Assembly (NCBI RefSeq): GCF_964019385.1
Contig: NC_088644.1
Coordinates: forward strand, 40,468,859-40,532,858
DNA: 64,000 nucleotides
DNA from: Sycon ciliatum
Taxonomy: Eukaryota > Porifera > Calcarea > Leucosolenida > Sycettidae
Direction: 5' to 3'
Shown here: positions 31,737 through 63,318 of the stretch, one piece after another
Numbering within the stretch: position 1 is the stretch's first letter
Layout: each line of letters begins with the position of its first letter
Translations under genes and position numbers: made by a program
Notes under the pieces: model-generated
Databases searched by the model: none
Told to the model about the DNA's origin: nothing
The model's input: the letters and a program-made list of their open reading frames with translations, nothing else

Positions 31737-33140
31737 ATGGGACGACGGCTCGCCACGGATTTGCGCTCTTGTTGCCCCGTACGAGCCAGTGGACGCGGCT
31801 GGTGTTCTACACGTAGGCATTGCTTGACCATACTAGGCATTCTTGCCACCACTCTAGCAGCTTTAACCCTCCTCATGCATGATCACCATTCATACAGCGC
31901 TCGAGGAAAGGAATACTTTCGGCAGTCACGCAGGACAATAGATCTTCACAGTGACCATCGGCAATTAGTGGCCAGCAATGTGAGCAAAGTATCCACACAG
32001 CCGGCAACCATTAGCACAATGACATCACCAGCAGGACAATCACTTCATTATGATGTCATAACACCTAAATTACATCGTGATGGCAACACACTTTCTGAAT
32101 TACATCATCATGGTAGCACCACGCCTTCATCCAGGAGCAACATCAATGGTGCGATTCATGTGGTGGTCGTGGCGTGTGGGTCTCACACAGAGCGTGCCAC
32201 GGTCGCACTCAAGTCGGCAGTGATGATGTCCAGGACTCGTCTTCACCTGCACGCTTTCTCTGACTCGGAGAAGACGCGACAAGAGATCAGCACTGAGCTG
32301 GCTAGCTGGCCTGACGTGAAGTCCGGCAGAGTGACGCACAGCACACACAACCTGCTCTACCCAGCCGGTGAGGATGTAGCGGCGTGGAAGTTCCTATTCC
32401 GCCAGTGTGCCACAGTGCGCCTGTTCCTGGCCGACATTCTCGCTGGCGTTGACAGCATACTGTACGTCGACTCAGACGTCTTGTTCTTTTCTCCCGTGGA
32501 GGGGATATGGTCATTGCTCCACCACTTCAACACTTCACAGCTTGCCTCGATGACACCGGAGCACGAGGAGAAGTCCATTGGTTGGTACAACCGACATGGC
32601 AAGCACCCATACGTTGGCAAGACGGGACTTAACTCAGGAGTCATGCTCATGAATCTGACGCGCATGCGCACGTTCCGCTTCGCCGACGGCAAGGGCAATT
32701 TGCTGACATGGTCACAAGCCATCGTGAAAGTTTACCATGAGTACAGAAATGTGATCACGTGGGGCGACCAGGATATCCTTAACATCTTCTTTCACTTCAA
32801 CCCGGCGCAGCTCTACATACACGAGTGCGAGTGGAATTACAGGCCCGACCATTGCATGTACAGGCCGTTTGCTGGATGCCCGGCAGCCGAGCGCAACTCC
32901 ACCATCCGCTTGCTGCATCTCAATCGCAACGCTGCAGTGACACCGCGATGGGGCCTGGGCTTCGGCGCGGTCTACTCCGTGTTCATCTCACATGGTGGCG
33001 TGTCCATCCTACCAGGAAACCAGAATTTGGTTTCTGCTCTCAAGAAGAAGCTTAACGTTGTACAAGAAACCAAGGGCTGTGGAACGATCAACAGCGTATT
33101 GATAGCAGCCCTTGCCAATGGCATCAGCCAGATTAGGTAG
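31737..33140 (+). CDS. GXYLT: glucoside xylosyltransferase (GT8), intronless
   Basis: 467 codons. The ATG at 31737 has a strong context (A at -3, G at +4); the frame is open further upstream but only from a GTG. Residues 29-47 (CLTILGILATTLAALTLLM) form a signal anchor after a short basic cytosolic tail, giving a type II Golgi/ER membrane protein. The catalytic domain begins near IHVVVVACG and has the metal-binding DSD at residues 245-247 (LYVDSDVLFF), then GLNSGVMLMNLTRMR, WGDQDILNI and ECEWNYRPDHC. This layout matches GXYLT1/2, which add xylose from UDP-xylose to O-linked glucose on Notch EGF repeats. The human proteins are about 440 residues. A single exon is notable. A possible AATAAA signal lies at 33384-33389. 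An assignment to a closely related GT8 xylosyltransferase is not excluded. Confidence 0.9.
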   Translation: MGRRLATDLRSCCPVRASGRGWCSTRRHCLTILGILATTLAALTLLMHDHHSYSARGKEYFRQSRRTIDLHSDHRQLVASNVSKVSTQPATISTMTSPAGQSLHYDVITPKLHRDGNTLSELHHHGSTTPSSRSNINGAIHVVVVACGSHTERATVALKSAVMMSRTRLHLHAFSDSEKTRQEISTELASWPDVKSGRVTHSTHNLLYPAGEDVAAWKFLFRQCATVRLFLADILAGVDSILYVDSDVLFFSPVEGIWSLLHHFNTSQLASMTPEHEEKSIGWYNRHGKHPYVGKTGLNSGVMLMNLTRMRTFRFADGKGNLLTWSQAIVKVYHEYRNVITWGDQDILNIFFHFNPAQLYIHECEWNYRPDHCMYRPFAGCPAAERNSTIRLLHLNRNAAVTPRWGLGFGAVYSVFISHGGVSILPGNQNLVSALKKKLNVVQETKGCGTINSVLIAALANGISQIR

Positions 33141-33987
33141 TGCTTGCAGCCTCAATATTCAAATTTCTCTGTTGACTCATAGAAAGGTCTCCCAACAGGT
33201 TGGAAAGTTCAGCTCCCTCAACCTTAAGAACGGGTTAGGAAGATGAGCGTTTCACACATTTCCAATTTGATTTCTTACTTCAGTAGAGAGCAATGGAATG
33301 CATACATACATACTGATATGACGTATCCCCTATCCTCTGACTATGACTCCACGAATGCCCAAGTTTGAGTACACTACTTCTAAAATAAAATTTTGTTTGA
33401 AGGAAAGATGCAAACGTTGAACGTTTTTCCCCCTGAGGATAAATTTGGTGAGTTCAATTATTTATTTAATTTGAAGTGACGTATGCAGCGGAGAGATCGT
33501 ATTTGGAAAGTTCGAGTTGCTGTACACTAATTATGAAAGATGCAAACGGGAAAACTAACTCATTACTTCGTATACTTGATACTGTATTTTATCTTGAAAC
33601 TCCCTGGAACTTTCGTATTGTTCGCAGACTCTGACACAGCCACTTGAACATGTGTGAAACTTCGCTTCTCAACTCAAATAACAAGTCTCTTCAATGCACA
33701 TCAAATACATTTATACTTCACCAAATTCCGGTCACGGCCTGGCCCATCATCATGGTCAATAACTTCCTGAACCATCTAAATTTAGTTTAGTTTTATTCCA
33801 AGCAATACATGGCTGGGGTAGCCAATGACCACTTTGCGTGGAAAAACTTGCTTATCCTACGATGCCGGTCAAATTCATGGTGATAAACAGGGTAGATGTC
33901 TGTATTTCGTGACAAAAAAAACTGGGTGCGGCTTATACTCCACAAAATACGGTATACGCCTCTTTGGTTTACAACTCTTTCTGGTTA
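33141..33987. other. 3' flank of the xylosyltransferase, no gene seen
   Basis: AT-rich non-coding sequence containing the likely 3' UTR and a polyadenylation signal near 33384. Nothing else was recognised before the MITE. Confidence 0.6.
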
Positions 33988-34304
33988 GGCCAAGTAAAAA
34001 AAAAAGCTAGATGATCGTCCCCGTCCGCCCCAGTTTTTGTCAGCGCCCCAAGAAATATTTTATTTTTTAAATCGTGAGTTTTACTATATGGACCACATAC
34101 TACTAGTATATCACAACGTCAGTATCGATCTGCTGAAGAAAAAAAAATAAAAAAAAATAAAAAAAGAGAAAAAAACCTTGATGTTGTTGTGTACACTGTG
34201 TGCATGAGAGGGTAAAAAGTAAAAAAATAAAAATAAAATCCTCCCGCCCTCCCCGATTTTTCCAAAAAAAAGGACGATCATCTAGTAATTTTTTTTACTC
34301 GGCC
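33988..34304. mobile_element. Harbinger-like MITE, GGCCAAGTAAAA family, copy 2
   Basis: 317 bp, in the same orientation and nearly identical to 29747-30071. TTA is duplicated at 33985-33987 and 34305-34307. The two copies differ mainly in an A-rich internal tract. Confidence 0.93.
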
Positions 34305-34572
34305 TTAGTGTGGCCAAGTGATCTGCCTTCGAGACTGTGTTTCTCGCAGGGAGGGCACTTTGTCTTATGCTTTGAGCCTATTTTGATCGCTCTAAGCTCT
34401 GCAGATGAGACCTACCTATACAATAGGTCGAAACAGCTAGCTGCCCGGCGATTGAGTACCCAGGGGCATCGGGACTCGCAACCGGCGCGGCACGTGCGGC
34501 CAAAGCTGCACCTATAATTTCATCTTGTGATTTTCGAAGAAAAACGTGTGCTATCTGGGCCCAATTTTCCCT

Positions 34573-34591
34573 GGGGGGGGGGGGGGGGGGG
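34573..34591. repeat. poly-G tract
   Basis: A run of about 19 G. No gene was recognised in 34305-35650. Confidence 0.95.
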
Positions 34592-34907
34592 CACGTCTTC
34601 ATGGCCACACTAACGTTGAATATCTTCCGACACCCGTCACTGGTACATGGTATTACACACTCATTCTCCTCACTATTGCCAGCATTGGGTTGAACCCTCA
34701 TCAGGTAACGTCGGATGCCCGCATAGGATGCTGTGGAGGAGACTGAGACAACACCGGTAATGGGGTTTTCCGTGACCTGCCCGCAGCCGTGCTTGTAGGT
34801 CTGTCTGCTAGTGCTGCTTGCGGTAGGATGTCCAACGGTCCGGAGGAGAGACTAGCAATGAGTCACGGGAGGGAGAGCGTGAGAGTGATTGTGTGTGTGT
34901 GTCAAGT

Positions 34908-34968
34908 TGTAATGGCTTCTGCTGTAGCATCGCTATCATCGCCTCCGGCGATGGGCGTCCAATGGTGT
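34908..34968 (-). repeat. dispersed CA-associated repeat, copy B
   Basis: Inverse of copy A, with TGTGTGTG on both sides. Landmark CATCGCCTCCGGCGATGGGC. Confidence 0.75.
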
Positions 34969-35658
34969 GTGTGTGTGTATGTGTGTTTGTGCTCAGCAGG
35001 GGAAAGTCTTCTGTGCACAATCATTTGGCTCCTCGTCCTGATTGTTGACAAGTGTATAATTTATTTTGATTCCTGTTTTCCTGTTCTGTGCCGTGCACGT
35101 TACGGTTACAAGCTACAGTCGAACGGCTTAGAAGTGGTGTGTCAACGCATTCACAAGCATAACTTGAATGTTCAAAAAGAATACGGACGCATGAGAAACG
35201 CAGACACGGCTAAATGCATTCACGTCGTTGAGTTTCATCAGGTCTTACTCAGCTCACTGCAATGTGACTCGCTGGGACATTTACTGAACGTAACGTAACC
35301 ATTGGCCAAAGGGTTTGAATTCAAAATTTCAAACTGCTGATAATAAAGCCTGATATTCTTACGGATGACGGTCTGAGCAGTGACTAAGTGCGTGCGGCCG
35401 GGCTTGGAGCCAACACGTCAAGGGAACATCAAGTATGAACACTTTGAACAGACATGTATGAAATGACTCCCAATGAGACCTCAAGATATTGAATAGGCCA
35501 TGTGCATGTACTTTCATTGACATCTTTCAAGTACATGTACTGAAAAGAGTAGAGAACTCAATCATTAAAAAAAGAAAAGAAAAAAAGGCTTTCTACCAAG
35601 GCAAAAAACATCTTACGACAAAAGACACTCAACTCGTGACAATGTTTCCAGAGAGACG

Positions 35659-46012
<10,354 letters not shown>

Positions 46013-48335
46013 CTGAAAGAAAACACATCAAAACAACATGAAAGACAACAATCGCATTTATAAAGCGTTTTCGAACTATCAAACATCCTGACACGCTGGC
46101 ATTGTGCACACCGTCGTACACCGAGCACTATGGCAGCAACCAGTGCCTGTCTCTGTGTAATCAACGGTCGGTTATTTCATGTTCGGATAATCGGTATTCC
46201 ACTGTGCTTTGAAAAGATGTCCGACCAAACTAGAGAAAGAGAGAGTTGTGCATGGCAGAACACTGTGAGTACTGGGGTACATCAGCCGTTCGGCTTTCCA
46301 GCTCCTACTGTCTAGGGTTTTTTTCTCTTTTTTTGTGTTTCGCTTGATTTTTACTTTTTTTACTTTGTGTTCAAATTAATTTTACTAGCATTTAAATTGA
46401 TTTTTGCATTTCAAAGTAGTTTACTGAATTTGAATTTGTTTGATGATATGCGCAATTCATTTTGCCCGTACAAGAGGCCAGTCCCGTTTCCAGTGGTTTC
46501 AGCACTGGCTCTTACTGACTGCACCACTTCCAATGGGACTCTTGAAATGCCTTCCTGAGCAGAGTACATGTAGCTTTGCCATACACACACTCCTCTGTGG
46601 GCTCTAATTCTACTACTATTATTCTAGACAGTACGAGAAATACAAGAAAATCCTTCAAAGCCGACAACTTTCAGAATGGACTGTGTAGTACGGAATATCT
46701 GGGCCTTTGGTGAGCGCATCTTATGCAGTGAAGTCACCTGACAGCGGTGTACTGAATATTCAGACCAGCTCAGAAGATGAACAAAGGTCGATTTATAATA
46801 GGGAAGGAACGAAGAATGAAAGACGATACTTTTGTAAAATGTATTACATGTACAGGGGCATGGGACACGGTACGGTCACTACGGTATTGACCATACCACT
46901 CTTTGCCCCAGATACGCCGTGAATCGATAAATGCACTGGTCTGGGCTCTAAACTTCCAAAATGTTCGACTCGGCCACCACTCCCTTATGAGTAAATTGTA
47001 CTTGAGATGGTTGACCGTACCACACGACAATACGTTCCTACACCCCTGGTATTACATGACATTGTCTTTGAGCGTGTGAGAGATGAAGAGCTGGGGAAAT
47101 TCCTCGTTGCTCTAGATAGTTGGCTTACCTCACAATCCGGTCATACTCTCCTAACACATCAGTTAGACCCTGGTTTTCTCCTGCCATGACTTACTGCAGT
47201 GCACATCAGCTAGGAGAACTGGTGTTTTGATAAACAAAATTTGACTTCGTTGGTCTGCGTGAAAGGGTGAGCGATTCGTAGGAGACTCGGCGCCCCTAAC
47301 ATCTAGCACAATGTTATTCTAGAAAGAACAAAATTGATACTGAGCTGGCCAGAACAGCAGCTTGATGAAAATAGAAAACTGAAAACTTTAGCCCAATGTC
47401 AAAAAAATCATCACTGAATCAAAAGTGGAGGCAGTGCTCTTTGACTTTGGACGCGGAATTCGGCGTCACCCCAATTTTGGTAAGTCCATGGCAACCGTTT
47501 GGGGCATGCATGATCTGACATCATGTCAGTCATGTACGTCTACGTGGGTCGCAGCTTCCAAGTTAGTTCTAGCTTCTACGTAGAGTTCTACGTGTCGTTC
47601 CTGGATTTGAGTCAGCCAGCACGATAGATCAGTCTACACGTGATGTGGATCGATCACATTTTCATATGCACAGAATCATTGCACAGTCAGTTTGATTTTA
47701 TCACTTTCGGACGTTTTCTGTGGAGTAGCAGGCTTTCTCGATCCGGAGAAGGAGAGACTTTAGCCGAACAGAGTTTCATCTTGGTAACATTGCCTGTGAC
47801 CTACAAGGAAGCAACTGTACTAGCCGGCCGAGAGACGAGGCAGCCCTGAAGTGAGTTGGCTTTGAAGATGTACGAAAGTAAAACAATAATGTTCGGTGTT
47901 CAATATTTCAATATTGCTAGTAAATTTTCAGCCGCTTTTAGTACCTTGTATCTCCTCCCCTGACCCAGTTCGGACGTATTCCTTGTTGAGTCTGGCATTG
48001 CCAATCCTCAGCTATCTAAGTTTGAATGGCTCTGAATGGGCGTGATTATTTTATTCGCGCCGCTGAATGTCCTACCATACACTTTTGTCATCGGCTTCGA
48101 ATGAGACGTCCGGTGTTGCCGTTCACGTGTGTTACAGGTAGCCGTGACAGTTCCCTTTATGTTCGCTGCCAGGTTCCTGGCCGCAAGTGCGAAAAAGTCG
48201 CCCAGTATCAAGGTAGGTTGTCACAATTGTAAAATAATTGTTGTTGCTTGGCTTAGATCCTGCACAACTAGCCATGCTGTGATTCTTACACCGCGTTGAG
48301 ATGTAGCGCGTGTAGCCTATTATAGGCCTAGTAGA
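46013..48335. other. intergenic or MED4 5' region, nothing assigned
   Basis: The missing first exon of MED4 and any promoter shared with the transporter should be here, but no ATG exon with the right phase was recognised. Several frames of about 60-70 codons have no recognisable domain. Confidence 0.5.
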
Positions 48336-48404
48336 ATGAAAGTGAATAGACGATCTCGTCGCTCTCGTTTGCTATGTCGAAGTCGTTTGAGGAATATCTC
48401 TGGG

Positions 48405-51400
48405 ATGGCGTCCGATGATGAGCGCTCTCCTCCACTTTCTCCTGCTGCAGACCGCATGAAGGATTCAGAATTAAAGCCAGGCGTACCTAAGCCGACACCT
48501 GGCGAAGACCCGGGGAAGCCTCCAGACATGGCTCCTAGTAACTCTTGGTTCGGTAAGTACACTGAGGGGGCGCAAAATATTATGTGTGTGCGTTTGAGTT
48601 ATTGCGTGAACGCTTTGAGATCTTGTGCGAGAGCGAGATTTATTGTTGATCTGATGGGAAAAAATGTGTTTGAATTGTATTATATTCCTTGTGCTAGCGT
48701 CCAGTTTTGTGCGCTTCACTTGTAGCTATTGCCTCTACTCAAAACGATGCGGCCTAATTGATCAGTAATAATCATAGCAGAGCCAGGGCATCTTGACTCC
48801 AGTATTATCATTATGTATAGAGTACAGTATTTGTACCACTTCTAGTGATATATTGGCTATGGTGATAAAGCACTAAAATCAACAGCCCACGCCAGTGCAG
48901 ACTGCTGTGAGCAAACATTCAGTTACCAGTACGCAAATACAATAGATTGGAGCAAATAGAGGTACTTTTCCCTTATTTACTGTTTGGAAAATGTGGAGCG
49001 TGGTGTTTTACACGTTGCTACATTGAGAAGAGCTCAAGTCCTGAGTGTTGTGGACACCATGGCGTTAGGCAGTGGTAGGTACAGACGTGTGGCTTTCAAA
49101 AACTGGACCATCTGCTGAATCTGTGTGAGCCAGTACTCATTGAAGCACTTCGTAACTTGTATGCTATCTGAGATGATCTCTTCAACCTAATTACTGGCTT
49201 AAGTGGTTCATTCCCAGTGACTGTGTTCGGAAGTTCCCATGTCACGCAGGCTGAGTAATTTTTCAAGGAACACGCCGTTAGTACACTACTGGGCAGCAGG
49301 TGCAGAGTGTTACCATGGTTACCAGCCGCCTGTACTTGTCTGTAAATTGTTTTTACAGAAGTATTATGTTTTATCCAGTTTTTCTACTCTTTGCCGCAAA
49401 TAGCACCAGCGTTCAACCCGTGTACGTTTCTTCACCATTTCACCGCCAGCATGCTGTATAACTTGAGATTGTTTTGTCCAGAGTACGGGTTTTGTGTCAA
49501 CTATTCCGGAGGATGGAAACTCACACTTGAGCATGGAGACTTTGAGGCGTTGCTTGTTGAATCATGTCCCACACACCGTAACCTGCAATACAGCCAGGTC
49601 TGTGTCATTGTTCGTCAAGGTAGATGGGAGCGAGGAGTATACGCTCCAGCGGATTGCAGTACGAGCAGAAATTTAAAAAAATTGCAGTAAGAGGAAGGGT
49701 TCATTTGACATTGAAATGCAGTCAAGCAGTGGCAGTTTGCTTGGACAGTTGGAAGGTAGTATAACTACCTCTAGCGGTAGGTGACCCACAGGCGCACACC
49801 TTAAGCTGTATGATGCTGTGTGGCTCGTTGGGCCTCCTGTCCTATGAATACTCAACATGGACTGGTAATGTGTTCAGACATGCAGGCGCATCCCCAGTCG
49901 GTCAGCTAAAATACTGCAAATCAATTTATTATTATATGTCGTAAGCGAGTAATATTCGTAAGCTGAGAAAAAGAACACTTCGCAGTCATCTAACTTCCGT
50001 GAATCCCATCGATCGGGGGCTGCTACAAGTACATGTATAGAGTGCTGTACAATGAGTGTGACAAATTTTAGTAAGCGTTTTAATTTCGTAAGTGGCGAGA
50101 GCCTTACGAAATTTACGAAATTAAAACGACTGCGAAATATAATTGACTTACAGTAACTGCTGCCTGTCGTCATGTGTTTGAGTTTTCGATTCCCTTTTCC
50201 CGATTCCCTTGTGAGTGTTTGCTTGCTGTGTGTCATATTGATGGCGTGACCTGGTGTGATGTGTGTGTGTGTTTCTGTTTGCTTTCAGCTGGCCTGGAGC
50301 TGAAGTACGTCAGCTTGATTATTCTCACCTTCCAGAATGCCATTCTGATTCTTTCTGTGCGCTACACGCGTACGCTAGAAGGGAAAATGTACATATCGAC
50401 GACAGCCGTCGTATCTGCGGAAGTTATGAAGGTTGCGTTTTGCATTTGCGTTCTCATCTCGCAGCGCCGAGGTGTGTTTCGTTTCCTTGCACTACTCAAC
50501 GAGCAGGTATTCCAGAACTGGCAGGACACACTCAAGCTGTCCATACCAGCCATCCTATACACACTGCAGAACAACCTACAGTATGTGGCCGTTTCCAATC
50601 TGAATGCAGCCACATTCCAGGTAGGTCTCCCTCTGTCTCTTTGTCTCCCTCTCTATGTATCTGTCTGTCCTTCTTTTTACTGTTGTAGCAAGTGAAATCC
50701 GACACTTGCCATAGGGGACAGCACCACAAATGGACACCAATGATGTAATGCACTGCACCTAATTTGTACAATAGAGCCGTATGTATCCCAAACAGGTCGA
50801 AAGGTCACAGCATAGATACACACAGTTCACAGACATGGTACACATGAGTCAGTATTGGTATCCAATCCTCATTCATTTTTAAATGTTGCCAGCACCTTTT
50901 GAACCTTGACTGTGAACCTTGACTGTGATGAGTACGAGTTTTGTCATCAGACAGATAAAAGTTGTATGTAACACATGTACTGTACGTATGCAGGGCTGCA
51001 ACTGCATGGTGCAGTTCCTTATGCCAAGTGTCGGATTTCACTTGCCACACCTGTAGTTCACTTGGCATGCACTGACGAATGTACTACCACCAGAGCACCC
51101 TGCCTCGATCTACATGTACTGCCAGGGAAAGGAAAATCATTTCTCTGGAGCATTCAAACTGCAGGGAGGATGTGTGATTTATCAGAGCATTGTTCTCACG
51201 CGTGCGAACAAGCTATACCCATTAACGATCATGGAGACACCCGGCCGACCACTGTACTTCAAATACTTTTGCGAAGATTGGTTTGTGTATGTGTGTCTGT
51301 GATATGCTGTGTATTGTATGCAGGTGACGTATCAACTAAAAATCCTCACCACCGCCATCGTGTCGGTTATTTTGCTTGGGAAGGTACTCACAAGAATACA

Positions 51401-53666
51401 GTGGACATCTCTTGTCATTCTGTTTGTTGGAGTGTGCATGGTGCAAGTGCAGGTAAGTATGTTGGTTATTGATGATTGTCTGCCCAACGTCTCTCTCTCT
51501 CCCTCTCTCTGTCTTTCTCTCTCTCTCTCTCTATCTATCTCTCTCTCTATCTATCTCTCTCTCTCTATCTATCTATCTATCTCTATCTATCTATCTACTC
51601 AATTTCCGGACAGAACTGTTTCAAAGAGTTGGTGGACAGGCCGTTGATTATCCACTCTCATTGCAATATCAAAAAGTATTCCTTCTTGACCAAAGAGTGG
51701 TATATTTGATAAAAAATAATAAAGATAGAAATTTGAAACTCGGGTATTGAGCCAATAATAAAAGTAGAAAGGAAAAGGACATATGGAAACGAGTTAAGAG
51801 TAACTCTCCACCACCGTAACTAGATACTAAACACAGTCAGAAAGTGCAACAACTAGGCACTGTATATAGTATCTAGTTACGGTGGTGGAGAGTTACTCTT
51901 AACTCGTTTCCATATGTCCTTTTCCTTTCTACTTTTAAAGATAGAAATAGTTACGATACTTCTCTCTGGAGAAGTATCGTAACTATTTCTATCTTTGAAA
52001 CTCGGATGTTGAGCCATAAATAAATGTGGAAGAGAAAAAGACATATGGATACGAGTTAAGAGTAACTCTCCATTACTGTAACATGATACTATATACAGTC
52101 AGAAAGTGCAATAACTAGGCACAAAACTGACAGAGTACTGAAACATTCGACGTCCTGACACCTAGCTTTAACACATCTCCGTAGCGCTAACCGACAGCCT
52201 TCCAACTTGGAAGGTTCAAGGTTATGGAAAAGACCAAAGAGGGGAAGGCAAGCGCAACGAAAACGAGCAAAAGCCACAGTCCCAACGGAACAAAGAATGT
52301 CTTTCTTTACTTATCTTTGATATTTATGACCCACCCAAGTTGGGTGGTGTGCTGCTTTGCTGCTTCGAATTGTAGTTAGACCGCTTTGTCAAATATCGTA
52401 CTGGTCTCGTCATCGTCCAGTAACAATCGACATTCTTTGTTCCGTTGGGACTGTGGCTTTTGCTCGTTTTCGTTGCGCTTGCCTTCCCCTCTTTGGTCTT
52501 TTCCATAACCTTGAACCTTCCAAGTTGGAAGGCTGTCGGTTAGCGCTACGGAGATGTGTTAAAGCTAGGTGTCAGGACGTCGAATGTTTCAGTACTCTGT
52601 CAGTTTTGTGCCTAGTTATTGCACTTTCTGACTGTATATAGTATCATGTTACAGTGATGGAGAGTTACTCTTAACTCGTATCCATATGTCTTTTTCTCTT
52701 CCACATTTCTATCTTTATTAATTTTTATCAAATATACCACTCTTTGGTCTAGAAAGAATACTTTTTGATAGAACTGTTTCGTCCTTTGTCACCCCCAACA
52801 TCTATCTATCTATCTCAGCCCCGGCGCAGGCAAAACATTGTTGGTTGGGTCGATCGGCTGGTTTTGAAAGGAAACTAAAACACCGCAAGTATGAATGCTC
52901 TGAATTACAGGCAACCCCTAGTTGCCGGCACTGCCCAGTCTCAACCTGCCAAGATTAGGCAAGTTTTAATGTACGTATACCTTCTCTGTTTTTTTCTCTC
53001 TTCCTGTGTGACTGATTCACTGCCTTTGACTGTGGTGTGTGCTGACCTGTATGCTGTGCTATGCAGCTTCAGAATACCAAGGAGCCTTCAGTTACTGTAG
53101 CGCCGACTCCTATGCAAGATCCATTGAGAGCAGCAACAGCTGGCAGCTCTGCACCGCCGTCCAAGCAAAATCCTATCCTGGGCCTGATAGCAGTCATCAT
53201 CTCTGCTTTCTCATCCGCTTTCGCCGGCGTGTACTTTGAGAAGATTCTAAAGGGCTCCGCTCAAGTCTCTGTGTGGATGCGTAACATCCAGCTTGGAGTG
53301 TTTGGTACTGTCATCGGGCTTGTCGGCATGCTGATGAACGACGGCACTGCAGTTGCCAAGAATGGCTTCTTCTATGGCTACACTGGCTGGGTCTGGTTCG
53401 TCATCTTCATGCAGGCGTTTGGCGGTCTCCTTGTTGCTGTTGTTGTCAAGTATGCTGACAACATACTCAAGGGCTTTGCCACATCCTTGGCAATCATCCT
53501 ATCGACGGTAGCGTCGCTGTATCTCTTCCCAGACTTCCGCGTCTCTTTCACTTTCTTAATAGGAACGTCTCTTGTCATCTCGGCTGTCTACCTATACGGG
53601 AAATTTGATGGCAAGCAGCCATCCAGTGTGCTCCCCGTGAGCAATCCCAATGCAAACCCGAAATAA
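48405..53666 (+). CDS. UDP-sugar transporter, SLC35A family, four exons
   Basis: Exons 48405-48552, 50289-50620, 51324-51452 and 53067-53666 join in phase through GT-AG sites to give 402 residues, ending in TAA. The ATG at 48405 (GGGATGGCG) has a good context; another in-frame ATG lies at 48336. The hydrophilic N-terminal tail is followed by about ten membrane segments. Family hallmarks: [88 protein letters not shown] and [20 protein letters not shown]. These mark Golgi antiporters that exchange UDP-galactose, UDP-GlcNAc or CMP-sialic acid for the nucleotide monophosphate; the substrate cannot be chosen from sequence alone. Exon 4 carries a hydrophilic loop ([15 protein letters not shown]) between segments. 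The last intron contains a 1.1-kb foldback. Confidence 0.92.
50688..51048. mobile_element. MITE in transporter intron 2
   Basis: GCAAGTGAAATCCGACACTTG at the left and its inverse at the right, about 360 bp apart, with a few inner inverted words. No clear target duplication. Confidence 0.7.
51490..51596. repeat. CT/CTAT microsatellite in transporter intron 3
   Basis: CTCT units grading into CTAT units, about 35 bases after the exon 3 donor. Confidence 0.95.
51669..52768. mobile_element. compound foldback element in transporter intron 3
   Basis: The outer ends TCAAAAAGTATTC and GAATACTTTTTGA are flanked by TA on both sides, as for Tc1/mariner-type elements. Inside are a palindrome around 51785-51935, a short one around 51945-51997 and a large near-perfect inverted repeat with arms 52025-52303 and 52431-52713. 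The shared words GAGTTAAGAGTAACTCTCC recur in each. The identical 62-codon frames found in both arms are a by-product of the symmetry. Confidence 0.85.
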
Positions 53667-55063
53667 CATGTAACTTTACTCGTCATATGGTTGATCATCA
53701 TTATGCAGGTAGTGGTAGTATGACTTATTTTCTTTCTGTTCTTACATCCTTCCATGTTTTGGTGAAAGTTCCCGTTCATGCGGGCATGATTTCACAGATG
53801 GTGATTACCGTAGGACAGGTACTTGCTTTGCATGGCCCATGTTTTAGCGATTGTGCCAAGTAAGTGCACGTGGCACAGCTTGCCATCCTTGAGAATAGTT
53901 ACTTACTTTGGCCAACTTTCGACACTCCGTCTGCATGGACACATGACATCCCCGTGTCTTGTTTACGCATGTACGACTGGCACTATGGGTGCTTGTATTC
54001 TATTTATTAGCTTTAAAATCAAAGTGCTCTAGGATTATTTTTGCACTACCCCTACCCCTCCTCCTTGATGCGATATGGCTTTTGGTGGTAGTTCTCCGGG
54101 CGTATATACGTAGCTGTCCACAGAAATATTTGTCATCTCTTTGTGATCGCTTTTACAAGCCACCTGCCACTCTCTGCTGGCCAATAGTACTTTTACCTTC
54201 GTTCACCTTCCTCCTCTCCCTCCTTGCAGTGCGCTTGTCCAATTAGAACTTATTCAACATCGGGTTTTCACTACAGAATGCGTCACACAAACTCCTAATA
54301 CTCACGTTAACAATTGATTTTATTATGTTCTCTTCCAACTCTTCTTGTTTTCTTTGAGAAGTAGTCGAAGCGATGCTGTCAGATTGAAGTCAATGTCAAT
54401 TTCACGATTGGAGAAAGTACAAAAGAAGAAAAAACCTAAAAAAATAAAAATAGTGTGTAACCTAAAGTCTTGACTGTCCGGTGTGTATGCATGGCTGGGA
54501 TCACCCTATTTCCGGAGCATACTTCTAGCTGTCCCAGCATAACTAAGTTTGCGGCTTGCGATTCACAAAAGGAATAATTTGCTCCGGGTGAACATTAATC
54601 TGCGAGTCGTTCCCAGGAAGGCAGCTCAGCTCCCAACTACTTTAGAACCGCACTGGAAAGAGCCAAGACGACTAGACTGCAGAAACAAACCCTGGAGAGA
54701 GCCAGGCGTTTGGTTTAAAAAAAATGTTACTATCAATTGTGCGCCCGCACACAAGCATAGAGAAAGCAATTCGGACACAGGCTAAACAAGTGAGCTCCGA
54801 GACATGCACGTGATCATGCATGGGAACCTTGGAGGGGAAGGTCTGTCCACAATCATCCACGAATAATAATAGAATACTTTGAAACGTTGGTTACCGACAA
54901 AGACAACAAAGAATGGTTTAGGTATCAACTGGTCAGTTGGCAAGACACCCTGGCGAAGACGAGACAGAACGCTAGGTAGACCTGCACCACAAACGCACAG
55001 CACCTCACATAGATCACAAGTTGGTACCGATACTTGGGCTAAACCAGCCGCACACCGGGCCGC
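53667..55063. other. convergent 3' region of transporter and PAK
   Basis: This holds the 3' UTRs of two convergent genes. A candidate AATAAA on the plus strand lies in an A-rich context near 54443. No other gene was recognised. Confidence 0.5.
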
Positions 55064-63151
<8,088 letters not shown>

Positions 63152-63174
63152 CTGCACGCACGCACATGCACGTA

Positions 63175-63176
63175 AG

Positions 63177-63274
<98 letters not shown>

Positions 63275-63275
63275 T

Positions 63276-63306
<31 letters not shown>

Positions 63307-63318
63307 CACACGCACACA
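63175..63318. repeat. (CA)n microsatellite beside a PAK exon
   Basis: About 65 CA units with a few CGCA interruptions, starting roughly 25 bases upstream of the 63103-63151 exon. Confidence 0.97.

Noticed and set aside
52089..52641. Two 62-codon frames with identical proteins on opposite strands
   Set aside because: They are mirror images made by the inverted repeat in the foldback element, not genes.
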